A stretch of DNA of 39,305 nucleotides from Saprospiraceae bacterium (GTDB lineage: Bacteria > Bacteroidota > Bacteroidia > Chitinophagales > Saprospiraceae). The notes below the pieces were generated by a model. It was not told where the DNA came from and did not search any database. It worked only from the letters and a program-made list of their open reading frames with translations. The stretch covers positions 1 through 39,305 of the forward strand of contig JAQXAY010000096.1 of NCBI GenBank assembly GCA_029252685.1. Direction: 5' to 3'. The position numbers and the translations under genes are program-made. Below are positions 16,392 to 25,155 of this stretch, piece after piece (position 1 is the stretch's first letter; each line of letters starts with the position of its first letter).

Positions 16392-16910
16392 ATGGCACTA
16401 ATTAAAAAGGTACGCGGCCTAGAACCTAGGATCGGGAAAAACTGCTTCTTGGCAGAAAATGCAACTATTGTTGGAGATGTAGAAATCGGAGACAACTGTA
16501 GCATCTGGTTCCAGGCAGTTTTAAGAGGTGATGTAAATAGCATAAGGATAGGAAACGGTGTGAACATTCAAGACGGTGCGGTAGTACATTGCACCTATGA
16601 ACAAAGTGAAACCATCATAGGAGACCGTGTATCTGTAGGCCATAAAGCTATCATCCATGGTTGTGAAATCAAAGAAGATGTACTGGTAGGAATGGGCGCC
16701 ATTATAATGGACCATGTAATTGTAGAATCCAATGTTTTGATCGCCGCAGGAGCTGTTGTTCTAGAAAATAGCCACCTAGAATCTGGACACATTTACGCAG
16801 GTGTACCTGCAAAGAAGATAAAAAAGATTTCTGAAGATCGATTCAACAATACCATCAAGCGAATATCTGACAACTACTCCATGTATGCATCTTGGTTTAA
16901 AGAGGACTAG
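16392..16910 (+). CDS. Gamma-carbonic anhydrase-like hexapeptide-repeat protein
   Basis: This 172-residue left-handed beta-helix protein is built of hexapeptide repeats (IVGDVEIGDNCSIW, IRIGNGVNIQDGAVVH, LIAAGAVVLEN and others). The gamma-class zinc ligands are in place: His66 (VVHCTY), His84 and His89 (VGHKAIIHG), together with the RGD pair Arg45/Asp47 and Gln60. The family forms trimers with zinc at the subunit interfaces; many bacterial members (YrdA/PaaY-like) show weak or no carbonic anhydrase activity, so the reaction is uncertain. The C-terminal helix (from about 145) completes the trimer. Its last 14 bp overlap the end of the HD gene on the other strand. Confidence 0.92.
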   Translation: MALIKKVRGLEPRIGKNCFLAENATIVGDVEIGDNCSIWFQAVLRGDVNSIRIGNGVNIQDGAVVHCTYEQSETIIGDRVSVGHKAIIHGCEIKEDVLVGMGAIIMDHVIVESNVLIAAGAVVLENSHLESGHIYAGVPAKKIKKISEDRFNNTIKRISDNYSMYASWFKED

Positions 16911-18129
16911 ACTCTAAAAACTTTGGATAAACGATGTAATGTTTTTCAACCTTACCCGGCAAGAAATTAAAGTGAAAACATTCAGACATAGGCTTCACTT
17001 CACCATTTTTAAATAGGATTTGTATCTCATTTTTAGATCTGATATAGGTTGAGTTTGCCTCCACACCTATAGTAACTAAATAAGAAACTTCCTCCGCTGT
17101 AAAACCAAGTTCATCTTTGGCTTTTTGATGCCACTTATTAAACTCTTCAGCAGACACAGGTTCATCCGAAAAATTAAGTCTAAAAATATTTCTATTAATC
17201 AAACTAGTTGACAAGAAAGACAAAATTCGATCATCACAATCCGTAAAGACTTTCAAAGCCATTAAAATATCGTAATCATCCACTGAGGCAAACGCTTTCA
17301 AGTTAGTACGTCTATTCTTTTTAAATGAATCCGCATTTAATGGTTCTTTAAGAAGCTGCAACAAAGCAGGACTTATTGGCGGTTTCCAGCCAGACTCACA
17401 TAGCTTCTTAGCACGTTCAAAAATCTTAATCAACATAACTTCAGCAGCCATTACTGTCTTATGCAGGTAAACCTGCCAGTACATAATCCTTCTTGCGATC
17501 AAGAATTTTTCGATAGAATACAAACCTTTCTCCTCGACAACCAACTCGCCATCAACAACGTTTAGCATCTTTATGATCCTATCATAACCAATTACTCCTT
17601 CGGATACTCCTGTGAAGAAACTATCCCTGTTCAAGTAATCCAACCGATCCATATCCAACTGAGAAGAGATCAACTGATGCAGAAATTTACGAGGATAATC
17701 CCCTTTAAAAATTTCAATAGCCAGATTGAGGCTACCTCCAAATTCATCATTTAATGCATCCATAAAATGGAGAGAAAGCTCCTCATGATGAATGTTCAAA
17801 AGTGTATTCTCTAAGGTATGGGAAAATGGCCCGTGACCAATATCATGTAAAAGTATTGCTATCGATACTGCCGTAGCCTCCTCATCACTGATTTCAACAC
17901 CCTTTGCCTTCAAAACTTCAATGGCTTGTATCATCAAATGCAAGGCACCAATTGCATGATTAAATCTAGTATGTAAAGCACCAGGATAGACATAGTAAGT
18001 TAATGACAGTTGTTTTATACGTCTGAGTCGCTGGAAGAAGGGGTGTTCCACTAAGGAAAAGACCTGATTGTATGGGATACCCACAAATCCATAAACTGGG
18101 TCATTCAGAATCTTCATATTGTGCATCAT
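16897..18129 (-). CDS. HD-domain phosphohydrolase
   Basis: This 410-residue cytoplasmic protein carries an HD metal-dependent phosphohydrolase domain: His53 and His58 (HTRFNHAIG), the HD pair at 95-96 (LLHDIGHGPFSHTLE, with His99 and His104), and the SSQLDMDRLDYLNRDS block near 150-165. This is the dGTPase/SAMHD1-like layout, so a (d)NTP or other nucleotide is the likely substrate, but the real one is unknown. Start choices are ATG 18129, 18126 or 18117; all are downstream of a TATTTTTG -7 box. The gene is divergent from porX and converges on the carbonic anhydrase-like gene with a 14-bp 3' overlap. Confidence 0.92.
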   Translation of the reverse strand: MMHNMKILNDPVYGFVGIPYNQVFSLVEHPFFQRLRRIKQLSLTYYVYPGALHTRFNHAIGALHLMIQAIEVLKAKGVEISDEEATAVSIAILLHDIGHGPFSHTLENTLLNIHHEELSLHFMDALNDEFGGSLNLAIEIFKGDYPRKFLHQLISSQLDMDRLDYLNRDSFFTGVSEGVIGYDRIIKMLNVVDGELVVEEKGLYSIEKFLIARRIMYWQVYLHKTVMAAEVMLIKIFERAKKLCESGWKPPISPALLQLLKEPLNADSFKKNRRTNLKAFASVDDYDILMALKVFTDCDDRILSFLSTSLINRNIFRLNFSDEPVSAEEFNKWHQKAKDELGFTAEEVSYLVTIGVEANSTYIRSKNEIQILFKNGEVKPMSECFHFNFLPGKVEKHYIVYPKFLESSPL

Positions 18130-18149
18130 AGCAGGGCTGATTTGTGCTG

Positions 18150-18157
18150 CAAAAATA
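18150..18157 (-). promoter_or_regulatory. Promoter -7 element of the HD phosphohydrolase gene
   Basis: The minus strand reads TATTTTTG, matching TAnnTTTG, about 20 nt ahead of the first ATG. No properly spaced -33 TTG was seen. The facing porX promoter in the same 235-bp gap was not identified. Confidence 0.45.
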
Positions 18158-18364
18158 GGTATTTTTTATTGCAAAATCTTTTTTTCGTCGCAAATACAAT
18201 TGGCAGACAAATAAATATGTCTATCGAACAAATAATATTCACAGTTAACTCGTTGAGTTTATGTTATAGAGAAAATACTTTATCGATTGATTCCTTTCTC
18301 CTTGGTTCAATTATGTGTAAATTCCCATAATTCTTAACAACCCATAAAATTCACAATATAGTTC

Positions 18365-19918
18365 ATGGAAAAAATCAATATCCTTTGGGCAGATGACGAA
18401 ATAGATAGGCTAAAACCTCATCTGAAATTTCTAGAAGCAAAAAACTATCAAGTTATAACTGTAACCAATGGACATGATGCCATTGACGAAATAAGAGAAA
18501 ACAATGATATTGATATCATTTTTCTAGATGAAAGCATGCCTGGCCTTACAGGTCTAGAAACATTGGCCATCATCAAGCAAGAGTATCCTAATATACCCGT
18601 TGTCATGATTACTAAAAATGAAGCGGAGAATGTCATGGAGGAGGCCATAGGATCCCAAATATCTGATTACCTGATCAAACCAGTCAATCCAAACCAGATA
18701 CTTCTTACCCTAAAAAAGATTATTGATAAAAAACTTTTGGTCAAGGATAAGGTAAACTCCGACTATCAACAGGAGTTCCGAAATCTAATGATGGAGATAC
18801 AAGGTGGACTTAACTATGAAGAATGGGTTGATGTTTATCGGAAATTAATCAACTGGGAGCTGAAACTTGACGAACTAGGTGGCGAACAGATGGGTGAAAT
18901 TCTTTCTATGCAGAAAGAACAGGCAAACAATGAGTTCTCAAAATTCATCACCAAGAACTACTTGGATTGGATCGAGAGCGAAGAAGGACCCATTATGTCA
19001 GATACACTGATGCGCACCAAAATATTCCCACACATCAACAAAGATATACCAACCTTCTTCTTGCTACTAGATAATCTAAGGTATGATCAATGGGAAACGA
19101 TTAAGCCTATATTAAGTGAGGACTTTAAAATAGAATCTGAAGATTACTTCTACAGTATTCTTCCTACTTCAACACAATACTCTAGAAATGCAATTTTTGC
19201 GGGGATGATGCCTAGCGACATAGAAAAGCACTATAAACAGTATTGGGTTTATGATAACCAAAAGGAAGGCAAGAACAACTATGAAAAACAGTTGCTAGAG
19301 CTTCAAATGAAACGAACCTTTAGAGAGGAAATGAAGACCGACTATATAAAGGTTACCAATGTTGGTGTTGCAAAAGAACTCAATGACAACATAAAGAATT
19401 ATCTCAAAAATGACCTGACCGTTATCGTTTATAATTTCATTGATTTCTTGTCACATGCCAGAACGGAGATGGAAGTACTAAAAGAACTTGCATCCGATGA
19501 AAAAGCATATCGTTCGATCACAAAGTCATGGTTTGAAAATTCTTCTCTGTGGGCTGCAATAAAAAAATTGGAAGGCAAAGAATTCCAGTTAATCATAGGT
19601 ACAGATCACGGCACAATTCGAGTTGCTCAGCCCTCAAAAGTAGTGGGAGACCGAGATACAACAACGAATTTAAGATATAAAGAAGGAAGAAATCTTCAAT
19701 ATGATTCCAAAGATGTATTGGAAATCAAAAAACCTGCAAAAGCTGGACTTCCGGCACCCAATGTATCCTCCAAGTACATTTTTGCTAAGGAAAATAAATT
19801 CTTCCTTTATCCAAATAATTACAACCACTTTAAGAAACATTATCAAGATACGTTTCAGCATGGTGGAATCTCTCTAGAAGAGGTAATATGCCCGATTGTA
19901 GTACTGCGAACAAAATAA
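18365..19918 (+). CDS. porX: PorX: response regulator with PglZ domain, T9SS regulator
   Basis: PorX is the response regulator of the PorX/PorY system that controls type IX secretion genes. The 517 residues match the known length. Residues 1-125 are a receiver domain with the acidic pair Asp10/Asp11, phospho-acceptor Asp55 (FLDESMPG), Thr83 and Lys105. There is no DNA-binding output domain; the C-terminal half (about 205-517) is a PglZ alkaline-phosphatase-superfamily domain, with metal-binding marks in FLLLDNLRYDQW (Asp near 240), the SRNAIFAGMMPSD nucleophile region and GTDHGT. Published work on PorX homologues reports zinc-dependent phosphodiesterase activity on (cyclic) oligonucleotides and contact with the ECF sigma factor SigP. 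The gene is alone, divergent from the HD gene, and ends in a bidirectional terminator. Confidence 0.95.
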   Translation: MEKINILWADDEIDRLKPHLKFLEAKNYQVITVTNGHDAIDEIRENNDIDIIFLDESMPGLTGLETLAIIKQEYPNIPVVMITKNEAENVMEEAIGSQISDYLIKPVNPNQILLTLKKIIDKKLLVKDKVNSDYQQEFRNLMMEIQGGLNYEEWVDVYRKLINWELKLDELGGEQMGEILSMQKEQANNEFSKFITKNYLDWIESEEGPIMSDTLMRTKIFPHINKDIPTFFLLLDNLRYDQWETIKPILSEDFKIESEDYFYSILPTSTQYSRNAIFAGMMPSDIEKHYKQYWVYDNQKEGKNNYEKQLLELQMKRTFREEMKTDYIKVTNVGVAKELNDNIKNYLKNDLTVIVYNFIDFLSHARTEMEVLKELASDEKAYRSITKSWFENSSLWAAIKKLEGKEFQLIIGTDHGTIRVAQPSKVVGDRDTTTNLRYKEGRNLQYDSKDVLEIKKPAKAGLPAPNVSSKYIFAKENKFFLYPNNYNHFKKHYQDTFQHGGISLEEVICPIVVLRTK

Positions 19919-19952
19919 AAAAAGCCTTCCGAAATTCGGAAGGCTTTTTTTT
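19918..19952. terminator. Bidirectional terminator between porX and frr
   Basis: GCCTTCCG (19924-19931) and CGGAAGGC (19937-19944) form a GC-rich stem with a 5-nt loop, flanked by an A-run on the left and a T-run on the right. It can end porX on the plus strand and frr on the minus strand; the frr stop lies in the T-run. Confidence 0.92.
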
Positions 19953-20514
19953 ATACGGTCATTATATCTTTTTCTTTCGATTGAATACTATCATCAACGC
20001 GCTTTGTGTATGAATTGATCGTATTCTGAATATCCGTTTCTACTTTTTTACCAGCATCTTCAGAGTAGCCATTTTTAACTGCTGACTTCACAGCATCCAT
20101 AGCCTTTTGCCTAGCAGATCGCATACTTACTTTTGTATCTTCCCCAGAGGCTTTTGCCATCTTAACAAGATCCCTTCTTCGCTCTTCTGTCAAAGGTGGT
20201 AAAACAATACGAACCATCTCACCGTCATTCATAGGGGTAAAACCAAGATTCGCTTCGAATATTGCCTTTTCAATAGGACCTAGCATCCCCTTTTCCCAAG
20301 GCTGTATAGACAAAGTTTTAGAATCGGATGCGGAGACATTTGCAACCTGGTTCAAAGGAGTCGGACTACCGTAGTAATCTACCATCACACCAGTCAACAT
20401 ACTTGGAGAAGCCTTTCCTGTACGAATCTTATTTAACTCTTTATTCAAGTGTTCAAGCTTGGAATCCATACTTTCATTCAGGATATCCATAACCATATCG
20501 ATTTCCTCTTGCAT
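19951..20514 (-). CDS. frr: Ribosome recycling factor
   Basis: This 187-residue protein splits post-termination ribosomes together with EF-G. The family core is clear: LNKIRTGKASPSML (about 24-37), VDYYGSPTPLNQVANVS (46-62), IQPWEKGMLGPIEKAI, the FTPMNDGEMVRIVLPPLTEERR block (about 99-120) and the long C-terminal helix of the L-shaped molecule. Length is normal. It lies 69 bp after serS on the same strand with no recognisable -7 box between, so read-through from serS is likely. The usual neighbour pyrH is not present. Confidence 0.96.
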   Translation of the reverse strand: MQEEIDMVMDILNESMDSKLEHLNKELNKIRTGKASPSMLTGVMVDYYGSPTPLNQVANVSASDSKTLSIQPWEKGMLGPIEKAIFEANLGFTPMNDGEMVRIVLPPLTEERRRDLVKMAKASGEDTKVSMRSARQKAMDAVKSAVKNGYSEDAGKKVETDIQNTINSYTKRVDDSIQSKEKDIMTV

Positions 20515-20583
20515 GTCTTTTATTATTTAATTAGTTAAAAACTATTTCTAAAATTAAATTAAATCTCTAAAAACCCAAAAGAT

Positions 20584-21864
20584 TTAAGCAATATGGGTTT
20601 TTCCTCCCATATAAGGTCTCAACACTTCTGGAATCTCAATACCCTCTGAACCCTGATTGTTTTCTAACAGAGCAGCAACTACTCTTGCTAATGCTAATGC
20701 AGAGCCATTTAGTGTATGAGCAAGGTGCTTAGACTTTCCGTCCTTGTACCTCAATTTAAGTCTATTTGACTGATAGGTCTCAAAGTTAGACACTGAGCTG
20801 ACCTCCAACCATCTTTTTTGCGCAGCAGAATACACTTCAAAATCATAGGTTATAGCAGATGTAAATCCTAAATCTCCACCGCACAATCTAAGAATTCGAT
20901 AAGGAAGACCAAGATCTTTAAGCAGTGACGCTACATGTTCGATCATTTCTTCTAATGCAGCATATGAATTGTCCGGATGTTCCACTCGAACAATCTCAAC
21001 CTTATCAAATTGATGTACTCGATTCAAACCTCTCACATGAGCACCATATGAACCAGCTTCACGTCTAAAACATGGTGTATAACCACATAATTTATGTGAA
21101 AAATTGGCATCAGGAAGAATCTCATTCCTAAATATATTAGTCACAGGTACTTCAGCCGTTGGGATTAAGTATAAATCATCTTTTTCGGCATAGTACATTT
21201 GCCCCTCTTTGTCTGGAAGTTGTCCAGTTCCTCGGGCAGATTCCTCATTAACTAAATGCGGAGGAATTACTTCTTCATAACCGGCCGTCTCTGCACGATC
21301 AAGAAAAAAGTTAATCAAAGCACGTTGTAACTTGGCTCCCTGTCCTCTGTACAAAGGAAATCCTGCTCCAGTTATTTTCACACCAAGTTCCATGTCAAAA
21401 AGATTATAATCTTTTGCCAGTTCCCAATGAGGTTTTGCCTCATCGCCTAAGACAGGCAATTCTTCTTCCCATGCTTTAAACACCTCGTTGTCCGTTTCAC
21501 TATGCCCCTTTGGAACCAAAGGGTTTGGAATGTTGGGAACAGAGAACATTAAGTTCTCCAGTGTTTCCATCACAATCTTAGACTCCTCTTCATGCGTTTT
21601 AACCGCTTCTTTGATATCCGAAACTTTTTGCTTTAACTCAGCAGCTTCACTTTGCTTTCCAGACTTAAATAATTGACCTATCTCTTTTGAATATTTATTT
21701 GATTCTTCTTTTAACCCATCTATCTTAACCTGATATTCTTTACGCTTATCATCAAGCTCCAAAACCTGATCGATTACTTGGATCTGTTCATCAGACCAAT
21801 TACGGACTTTAAGACCTTCCTTCACCCGTTCTACATCCTGTCTGATTACTGATATTTCTACCAT
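20584..21864 (-). CDS. serS: Seryl-tRNA synthetase
   Basis: This class II aminoacyl-tRNA synthetase charges tRNA-Ser (and tRNA-Sec where present). The 426-residue protein begins with the long two-helix coiled-coil arm that grips the tRNA variable arm (about residues 30-100), followed by the catalytic domain. Motif 2 is seen in GYTPCFRREAGS with the downstream HQFDKVEI block, and motif 3 in HTLNGSALALARVVAALLE near the end. TAEVP, which contacts serine, is present. The leader is about 33 nt from a TATTTTTG -7 box, and the gene is divergent from rho. It is followed by frr on the same strand. Confidence 0.97.
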   Translation of the reverse strand: MVEISVIRQDVERVKEGLKVRNWSDEQIQVIDQVLELDDKRKEYQVKIDGLKEESNKYSKEIGQLFKSGKQSEAAELKQKVSDIKEAVKTHEEESKIVMETLENLMFSVPNIPNPLVPKGHSETDNEVFKAWEEELPVLGDEAKPHWELAKDYNLFDMELGVKITGAGFPLYRGQGAKLQRALINFFLDRAETAGYEEVIPPHLVNEESARGTGQLPDKEGQMYYAEKDDLYLIPTAEVPVTNIFRNEILPDANFSHKLCGYTPCFRREAGSYGAHVRGLNRVHQFDKVEIVRVEHPDNSYAALEEMIEHVASLLKDLGLPYRILRLCGGDLGFTSAITYDFEVYSAAQKRWLEVSSVSNFETYQSNRLKLRYKDGKSKHLAHTLNGSALALARVVAALLENNQGSEGIEIPEVLRPYMGGKTHIA

Positions 21865-21900
21865 TTTAACTTGTTTTTTCTATGCGTTAATCTGAAGTAA

Positions 21901-21908
21901 CAAAAATA
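21901..21908 (-). promoter_or_regulatory. Promoter -7 element of serS
   Basis: The minus strand reads TATTTTTG, matching TAnnTTTG, about 33 nt ahead of the serS ATG. A properly spaced -33 TTG is not visible. Confidence 0.45.
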
Positions 21909-21995
21909 AGGGCTTAAATCCTTTCTTGAATTAAGCCTTTCCCAAAAAGAGTTAAATATTTTTTGCTAAGATAACATTTATATTAAAAAATATCT

Positions 21996-22003
21996 TACTT
22001 TTG
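21996..22003 (+). promoter_or_regulatory. Promoter -7 element of rho
   Basis: TACTTTTG is an exact TAnnTTTG match. Transcription from about 22007 would give rho a leader near 135 nt, the longest in the window. The nearest upstream TTG (21963-21965) is too far (30 bp) to be a standard -33 box. Confidence 0.5.
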
Positions 22004-22006
22004 CAA

Positions 22007-22141
22007 TAGTCGAAAGAAAATTCACTCCGATTTAATATTGCAGATATCCGTTATTCTTATCGACTACTCTGCATTGTTTAATTAGACATTTCTATTTTCT
22101 TACCCACATTTTTCAATTCACAAAATATACCATCCACTATC
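22007..22141 (+). promoter_or_regulatory. Long structured, G-poor 5' leader of rho
   Basis: The leader would begin with TAGTCGA (22007-22013), which pairs with TCGACTA (22060-22066); flanking TGCA sequences (22002-22005 and 22070-22073) could extend the stem past a bulge. The last 56 nt before the ATG (22086-22141) contain no G, about 16 C and many YC dinucleotides, which resembles a Rho-utilisation (rut) region. Rho autoregulation by early termination in its own leader is known in E. coli; here it is inference from sequence composition. No ATG-started upstream peptide was seen. Confidence 0.45.
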
Positions 22142-23878
22142 ATGTATGATATCCTTCAATTAAATGATATGCTCGTGCCAGAGCTTAAAGAACTTGCTGA
22201 AAAACTCAGTATAAAAGGTTACAAACGCCTAAACAAACAAGACCTTATTTACAAGATTCTAGATCAACAAGCTATTAGCGAAGATCAGGGTACTGAATCC
22301 AATAGCAAAAGCAAAGAAAAAGCTGTAGAGCAAGATAAGCCAAAAAAGAAAAAAGAAAATCCTCCAAGAAAAGCAAAAGCTCCTAGAGCTAAAAAAGAGG
22401 AAAAAGAAACTAAAGAAACAGATGGCTGGGAAACAGTCAGTCTTGAAAACAAAGAAGCTGGAGAAGAAACAGAAACTCCTAAAGAAGAGCCTGCTAAAAG
22501 AGAGCCTGCATCTAAACTTGAAGAGCTAGAGAGAAAGGATAGATCCAAATTCAAGGATAATAAAAGAAGAACCAACAACCGGAACGAAGAAGATAACAAA
22601 AGAGATAACAATCCAAGGGAAGACAACAGAAGAGAAAACAACCCAAGGGAAGAAAACAGAAGAGATAACAATCCAAGAGAAGACAAGAGAAAAGGACAAA
22701 GAGATAATAATAACCGCACAGAGAATGCGAAAGTCCAAGAAGAGCCTAAATTCCAAATAGATTTAGATGGTATTATCGAAGGAGAAGGTATTCTCGAAAT
22801 GATGCCTGATGGTTATGGTTTCCTTAGGTCTTCTGACTACAACTACCTAACATCTCCGGATGATATTTATGTTTCTCCATCACAAATTAAATTATTTGGT
22901 ATCAAGACTGGAGATACGGTTCAAGGGGCAATTAGACCTCCAAAAGAAGGCGAAAAATATTTTGCACTGCTTAAGGTTGCAAAAATAAATGGTCTTGATC
23001 CTGTAGAAATAAGAAACAGAGTACCATTCGACTATCTTACTCCTTTGTTCCCAGACGAAAAGTTCAACTTAAACACAACCTCTAAAGATCTTTCCACTAG
23101 AACAATGGATCTTTTCACTCCTATTGGAAAAGGACAAAGAGGATTGATTGTTGCACAACCTAAGACTGGTAAAACTTTCTTATTGAAGGATCTTGCAAAT
23201 GCAATTTCTAAGAATCACCCTGAGGTATACATGATGGTTCTTCTAATCGACGAACGTCCTGAGGAGGTTACAGATATGAAGCGCTCAGTAAACGCTGAAG
23301 TTGTTGCATCTACCTTTGACGAACCAGCAGATAATCACGTAAGAGTTGCGAATATAGTTTTACAAAAAGCAAAAAGACTTGTTGAGTGTGGACATGATGT
23401 AGTAATTCTACTAGATTCAATTACACGTTTAGCAAGAGCATACAATACCGTAGCACCTGCATCAGGTAAAGTACTTTCCGGTGGTGTAGAAGCAACTGCA
23501 CTTCACAAGCCTAAAAAATTCTTTGGTGCTGCACGTAACATCGAAGATGGAGGTTCACTAACAATTATTGCTACAGCATTGATTGATACAGGTTCTAAGA
23601 TGGACGGAGTAATCTTTGAGGAATTCAAAGGTACTGGTAACATGGAGCTTCAGTTGGATAGAAACATTGCTAACAAGCGTATGTTCCCAGCAGTTGATCT
23701 TACTAAATCAAGTACACGTAGAGATGATCTTCTACTTGATAAAGAAGCGCAGCAGCGTATGCTTATCCTTAGAAATCACCTGGCAGATATGAAACCTATC
23801 GAAGCCATGGAATTCTTGCGCAAGCATCTTATTCACACACAAAGTAATGAAGAGTTCTTAACATCAATGAACGGTTAA
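22142..23878 (+). CDS. rho: Transcription termination factor Rho with long charged insert
   Basis: Rho is the hexameric RNA helicase that ends transcription of untranslated RNA. Of the 578 residues, 1-45 are the Rho_N helical domain, about 46-203 are a low-complexity K/E/R/N-rich insert, 206-285 are the cold-shock-like primary RNA-binding domain ([16 protein letters not shown]), and 300-578 are the ATPase with Walker A QPKTGKT (339-345), DERPEEV (370-376), Walker B VILLDS (421-426), the SGG Q-loop and the [10 protein letters not shown] block. The insert is typical of Bacteroidota Rho; in Bacteroides thetaiotaomicron such a disordered region is reported to drive phase separation. Three near-identical 10-residue repeats lie at 151-180. 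The catalytic part is intact. It ends in a bidirectional terminator. Confidence 0.97.
   Translation: MYDILQLNDMLVPELKELAEKLSIKGYKRLNKQDLIYKILDQQAISEDQGTESNSKSKEKAVEQDKPKKKKENPPRKAKAPRAKKEEKETKETDGWETVSLENKEAGEETETPKEEPAKREPASKLEELERKDRSKFKDNKRRTNNRNEEDNKRDNNPREDNRRENNPREENRRDNNPREDKRKGQRDNNNRTENAKVQEEPKFQIDLDGIIEGEGILEMMPDGYGFLRSSDYNYLTSPDDIYVSPSQIKLFGIKTGDTVQGAIRPPKEGEKYFALLKVAKINGLDPVEIRNRVPFDYLTPLFPDEKFNLNTTSKDLSTRTMDLFTPIGKGQRGLIVAQPKTGKTFLLKDLANAISKNHPEVYMMVLLIDERPEEVTDMKRSVNAEVVASTFDEPADNHVRVANIVLQKAKRLVECGHDVVILLDSITRLARAYNTVAPASGKVLSGGVEATALHKPKKFFGAARNIEDGGSLTIIATALIDTGSKMDGVIFEEFKGTGNMELQLDRNIANKRMFPAVDLTKSSTRRDDLLLDKEAQQRMLILRNHLADMKPIEAMEFLRKHLIHTQSNEEFLTSMNG
22592..22681 (+). repeat. 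Three tandem 30-bp repeats inside rho
   Basis: Three in-frame 30-bp units encode the degenerate decapeptide [DE]N[KR]R[DE]NNPRE at residues 151-180 of Rho. The DNA copies differ at several, partly silent, positions, so they are older than a fresh duplication. They sit in the disordered insert. Confidence 0.85.
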
Positions 23879-23895
23879 TAACGCTCGATACAATA

Positions 23896-23931
23896 AAAAA
23901 AGCCACTCCGAAATTTCGGAGTGGCTTTTTT
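23896..23931. terminator. Bidirectional terminator between rho and the T9SS cargo gene
   Basis: GCCACTCCGAAA (23902-23913) and TTTCGGAGTGGC (23914-23925) form a long perfect stem (loop formed by the central AAATTT), flanked by an A-run and a T-run. It serves rho on plus and the cargo gene on minus. Confidence 0.92.
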
Positions 23932-23956
23932 CATTATACCTAAATCAATAAATAAC

Positions 23957-25093
23957 TTAAGGCTTAATTACAGTCATCTTCTTAGTAAACAACCTCTGGT
24001 TCTCTTTAGTCTCTAAGGAATATAGATAAGTCCCTTGACTAAGGTCAGCAACATCAATTTTAAGACTTTTATTGCCAGAGATATCAAGTTGTTTCCCTAG
24101 TACTTTTGTGCCCACTATATTATAGATGGACAATTCATAAGTACCTTCAGGAATATTCACAAACTCAAATTTTGCATCAAAGTATACTGGATTTGGATAA
24201 ACATAAGCACTTGGCTCCGTCCAGTTAATTGGATCAAGTGAAGAAATCATTCCGCCGGATTTAAAAGTCACTGATTCAACATCATCCGGACTTTCTGAAT
24301 TCATAAACAATTCCACTAGAGCTTCCTTTGCTGTATTTGAATAAAAGTGATGACTTACAACCTCCGTTTCACCTAGTAATTCTGAAAGACCTACTAAATC
24401 CGTCACATCTTGCCAGTTAAAGAATGGTATTTTAGCTTCGAGTCTTATCGTAACCACTTGTTCTTTCCGAACTTTAAGTACTGAGAAATTTCCTATCGCA
24501 AGTTCCACAGTTCCGTATCCATCTACCAACTCCTCTGTCACTCGATTGATCTTTAGCCTAAAAGAGTCTGGCGTAATCGGCAATGAATCTAAAATCCCAA
24601 AAGGAATATCTTCTGAAGCAAATGGTAGTAAGGCGTTCGATTCTGAAGAAAAGCTATCCTCGTATGACATTGGAGCTCTTCGCTCTACTACAGGAGGAGA
24701 AAATTTAATCACAGCATTAAAGCCTAGGCCTATTGGATCATCTCCAAAATATCCTAAATTCAAGATTTCATCTCCAGTTATCTGATAGTAATTCTCTACA
24801 TCACCTATAGCCAATACAAATGCGTTTGCATTTGGAAATTCACTTCCAGCAGTCGAGTTTGCAGGGTCATCATAAATCAATTCTGATGAAAAAGGCGCGA
24901 CTAAATCTTGAAAATCCCAGATTTGCTCTCCCGTTTGATTTGAATCAAAACTAATGGTAGGCATATTGTCAGTAGCGCTTACTAGTGTGTCACCTAAGTA
25001 TGGAAATGAACCATTAGACAAGGTAATTTGCCCAAATAATGGACTACTGAAAACTAGTAAAATAAGAAATGAAAATATGTAATTTTGCCTCAT
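23957..25093 (-). CDS. Secreted protein with type-A T9SS sorting domain
   Basis: This 378-residue protein has a signal peptide (residues 1-22, ending LFGQ) and a C-terminal type IX sorting tail from about residue 300: YPNPVYFDAKFEF, then GTYELSIYNIVGTKVL, then SQGTYLYSLETKENQRLFTKKMTVIKP. These three blocks are the hallmark of the type-A (Por secretion) domain, so the protein should cross the outer membrane through the T9SS and be attached to the surface. The middle part (about 22-295) is a beta-rich domain with no family I recognise; many small Bacteroidota T9SS proteins look alike here. It lies 62 bp downstream of the MsbA-like exporter gene without a promoter match between, so the two may be co-transcribed. 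Confidence 0.9.
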   Translation of the reverse strand: MRQNYIFSFLILLVFSSPLFGQITLSNGSFPYLGDTLVSATDNMPTISFDSNQTGEQIWDFQDLVAPFSSELIYDDPANSTAGSEFPNANAFVLAIGDVENYYQITGDEILNLGYFGDDPIGLGFNAVIKFSPPVVERRAPMSYEDSFSSESNALLPFASEDIPFGILDSLPITPDSFRLKINRVTEELVDGYGTVELAIGNFSVLKVRKEQVVTIRLEAKIPFFNWQDVTDLVGLSELLGETEVVSHHFYSNTAKEALVELFMNSESPDDVESVTFKSGGMISSLDPINWTEPSAYVYPNPVYFDAKFEFVNIPEGTYELSIYNIVGTKVLGKQLDISGNKSLKIDVADLSQGTYLYSLETKENQRLFTKKMTVIKP

Positions 25094-25155
25094 GCTCTAA
25101 GCTTTGAAAATTTTAGTCAATTCTACAAGTTAATAATATTTTTCTATGTAAGCTG

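Noticed and set aside
18121-18330. Plus-strand ORF of 69 codons in the porX/HD gap
   Set aside because: It begins inside the HD gene start region, overlaps the HD promoter and has no recognisable features or plausible leader.
22592-22681. Possible CRISPR-like or mobile repeat in the 30-bp tandem units
   Set aside because: The units are in frame, directly adjacent without spacers, and encode a charged repeat inside Rho.
22285-22719. Minus-strand ORF of 144 codons with a Leu/Ser-rich product opposite the rho insert
   Set aside because: It is the mirror of the lysine/glutamate/arginine-rich low-complexity part of rho; composition alone explains it.
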